NCBI RefSeq assembly: GCF_035582795.1
Contig: NC_134367.1
Location: 42,559,062 to 42,623,061 of the forward strand
Length of the DNA stretch: 64,000 nt
Origin: Mycteria americana
Lineage: Eukaryota; Chordata; Aves; Ciconiiformes; Ciconiidae
Reading direction: 5' to 3'
How positions within the stretch are numbered: position 1 is the first letter of the stretch; each line of letters starts with the position of its first letter. Positions 61,670 through 64,000 of the stretch are shown here, one piece after another. The position numbers and the translations under genes were made by a program. A model generated the notes under the pieces. It worked only from the letters and a program-made list of their open reading frames with translations, was not told the DNA's origin and did no database searches.

Positions 61670-61712
61670 ATATTTATATATACCTGCTCTCTCTGTATAT
61701 ATATTTATATTT
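61670..61712. repeat. TA-rich simple repeat
   Basis: ATATTTATATATACC, a short CT run, then GTATATATATTTATAT. An imperfect palindrome around a CT core. Confidence 0.6.
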
Positions 61713-63941
61713 GTCTTTTCATTAATTTGTCACAGTTCAGGATGCAAAAGCCATAGATAAAGTACTCCATTCTTTGGCAATGCCAGAGTAACGAAATAGC
61801 CAAACAAGCACTCCTTAGCCCTTCACTCCCTCAGCTATTATTCTTTGAATGTTGAAGATAAATGTCATTTGTAAATCCCACTCATTGCTAACATTAGTAC
61901 TATGCATATGTACTTCCTTTGACAAGTAACCCTACCAGTGAAATCTGTAAGGCAGCAAACTTTAAACGGTTTTCTTTTAAGCATGGATAATTAGTAATTG
62001 GGGGCATCTGTCTCTGCTGAACACCCACACTCACTCTTTAAGGTGTTGCAGGTTGGTGACTTACAGTCAAAGAGCCTTGAAACGTTTGACATCCTCTCCT
62101 AATTATGAACTCCATTATCAACTTTCTCTCTGCTGGAGTGGCTTTTCCTTTCTCTCCCTTTCTCTTTCATTTTCCAGTGCAAACTCTGCCTATGGGGCTC
62201 GGGCTATGCTCCTTTGCACGTACAGCCCAGCAAACTGAGCTGAGCCACGGGGTCCAGGACAACCCTGAAAGATTTGAGCCCGTTGGCTCAGCCGCTGCTT
62301 GGCCTCCCACCAGCTCTCCGGGAGCGTCATGCAGTGGAGAGCAGAGCCGCTCTTGTACAATGCCATCCTATGCCAGGAAATCTGAGGACCTCGCTTGTGT
62401 GGGAGAAATAATCTCTTTTTCACAAGAAAGATGCTGTTCTTCAGGAGCCTGTTTCCTCCAGACTGAAGTTTGTGTCTGGTTACATTGCCACAGGAGGCAC
62501 CGTGAGGGGTACAGCCCGTGGAAATAAATCATCCAGCCCAGGGGGCAGAGCTACTCTTTCCCTCAGCCCAGGGAGAAGAGCACATTTTTCTCCCTCTGCT
62601 TTTCTCCCAGGCTTTACCATTCCAAGAGGGAGGGCGATAAGATTAAAGGTATCTCAATTAGAAAGCCACTGTCCCTTGGCTCCAGAAGACACTCCAGATC
62701 TGAAGTCCGTTAAGGTCCCCCAAATTGCCCTCTGGAGTTGCCTTTCTTTCCCCACTGACTCCAGACAGGCCCTTGGGAAACTGGCCTCCGAAGTCAGCCT
62801 AGGGAGGAGGCGAAATCTGGCATTTGTGAATACCTCTGTCCCTTGTCCTTCCCTTCCCATTTCATCCAGGTATCTTGAAACCTTGAAGCCATTGATGGTG
62901 ATGAAAGGATGGAACAGAAATCCTAGAAGGTAAAAAACATCTTTGCTTAAATTAAGCCACTTTGTGAAATTATTTTTCAAAGTACAATGAAGGCAATGCT
63001 AAAACACAAAATTTAGGAAATAGATATGTTTCCAGGCTGAGATTTTTATGTCAACCTTAACACCCTTGCAAATACTACCACAGTTGCCAAGCCATAAAAT
63101 TCTAAAACCAGAAGTTAATAACAGACATTGTCACTAATAGACATTTAACGGTAACAACTCTAGCAGGTGATACAGCAATAATGAAAATAATGGCCCCTTG
63201 CAAATAAAGGATGGGTAATGTCTTTCCATCATAGCCCTGCACCACACTGAGCACGCAGTGCAATCACGGCATCTGCACTTCCAGTGGTTTTATGAAGAGC
63301 AGATTGCAATTCACTGACTACATTACATTTTGATTTCTGTATGGATGTTGCAAGGGATTCAGGTACATCTAAACTGAGATAACCCGTGAGAAAATTAGGT
63401 TTCCTTTAAGTTTACTTGACTCCCTCTCACTGTAATAATTTTTCTTCTTAACAAGCATCACCCTACGCGAGAAATGAGGAATGCACATAGCAGCTCAGCA
63501 TCATGGACTGGTTCATCAGCCAGGCAGTTATTCTGCCCTGCCCTGGCCAGCGAGCTCCCTGCAGCCCTGACAGCCCCTGCCATGGGGCACGAGGAGGTAC
63601 CATGGTGGCCTGAAAGGGATCCCCATGCCACAAGGACCTGCATGCCCCGAGTCGGCCATTTCCCAGCTCTTTCTGAAACTCCTAGTGCAAGTGATGCACC
63701 ACTGGAACAACCCAAAATTACTTCATCTGATCCTGGAGATGGACGGAAGATCTGATAACATGGATTTTCTAGAGTTAAGTCAGGAGGAGAAAGCAGGTAA
63801 GCTGCAATGGGCTCACCGATGCTGCCGTGTCCTGCAAGAGCGTGCCTGGCAGGATACCCCATAGACTATGTCCACCTGCCCCAAGTGGTGACCCAAATGC
63901 ATATTCAACACATATTCATGAGGTGTATATAATTTGTTATC

Positions 63942-63957
63942 AAAAAAAAAAAAAAAA
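63942..63957. repeat. Poly-A run of 16
   Basis: Sixteen A residues followed by TTTTCTTCC. No retroposed sequence was recognised upstream. Confidence 0.85.
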
Positions 63958-64000
63958 TTTTCTTCCTTTCAGCCCTGGCACTTCAGTGCTTGAGTAAAAT

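Larger units (their letters stand above)
60550..64000. other. Non-coding DNA, no gene seen
   Basis: GC-richer patches at 60.7-61.2, 62.3-62.9 and 63.5-63.75 kb give frames of up to 171 codons on both strands, none recognisable. A TA-rich microsatellite-like tract lies near 61,670-61,712. Confidence 0.4.

Overview
The window looks like nuclear DNA from a vertebrate, most likely a sauropsid and probably a bird. The reasons are: one large unmethylated-type CpG island in otherwise CpG-poor, roughly 40 % GC DNA; no prokaryotic gene organisation; no Alu, L1 or other mammalian repeats; and repeats that are all old, heavily mutated CR1 LINE fragments, one MIR/CORE-type SINE and several short repeats familiar from turtles, crocodilians and birds. 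The low repeat density favours a bird over a turtle or crocodilian. This is inference; no protein-coding gene could be named.

Layout. 1-13.9 kb is mainly AT-rich non-coding DNA with two small GC/CpG-richer patches (about 0.75-1.1 kb and 1.48-2.23 kb, the second carrying a TATAAATA). From 13.9 to 16.15 kb lies a strong CpG island. Within it I see signs of divergent transcription. On the minus strand there is a very good splice donor (exon ending at 14,482, intron beginning GTGAGT) downstream of GC boxes, suggesting a first exon, probably mostly 5' UTR, whose gene body would run leftwards through the first 14 kb as intron. On the plus strand a ZNF143-type element and a YY1-type site surround a Kozak-like ATG at 15,565, followed by a possible GAG|GTGTGG donor, so a short first coding exon running rightwards is possible.

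From 16.2 kb to the end (about 48 kb) no convincing exon was found: it is either a long first intron of the plus-strand gene or an intergenic gene desert. This part holds at least six CR1 pieces on both strands. Reverse-transcriptase motifs are still readable in four of them: 26.75-27.96 kb (-), 40.37-41.18 kb (+), 54.83-55.45 kb (+) and 57.04-58.40 kb (-). It also holds a MIR-type SINE, a probable non-autonomous hAT element with decayed terminal inverted repeats, several short sauropsid repeats, microsatellites and small tandem duplications.

No rRNA, tRNA, recognised microRNA, CRISPR array, viral or prokaryotic mobile system was found. The most curious unexplained items are a perfect 13-bp inverted repeat at 30.32 kb, a coding-looking 71-residue AT-rich frame at 38.2-38.4 kb, and the architecture of the divergent promoter, with its purine/pyrimidine-skewed 5' leader.
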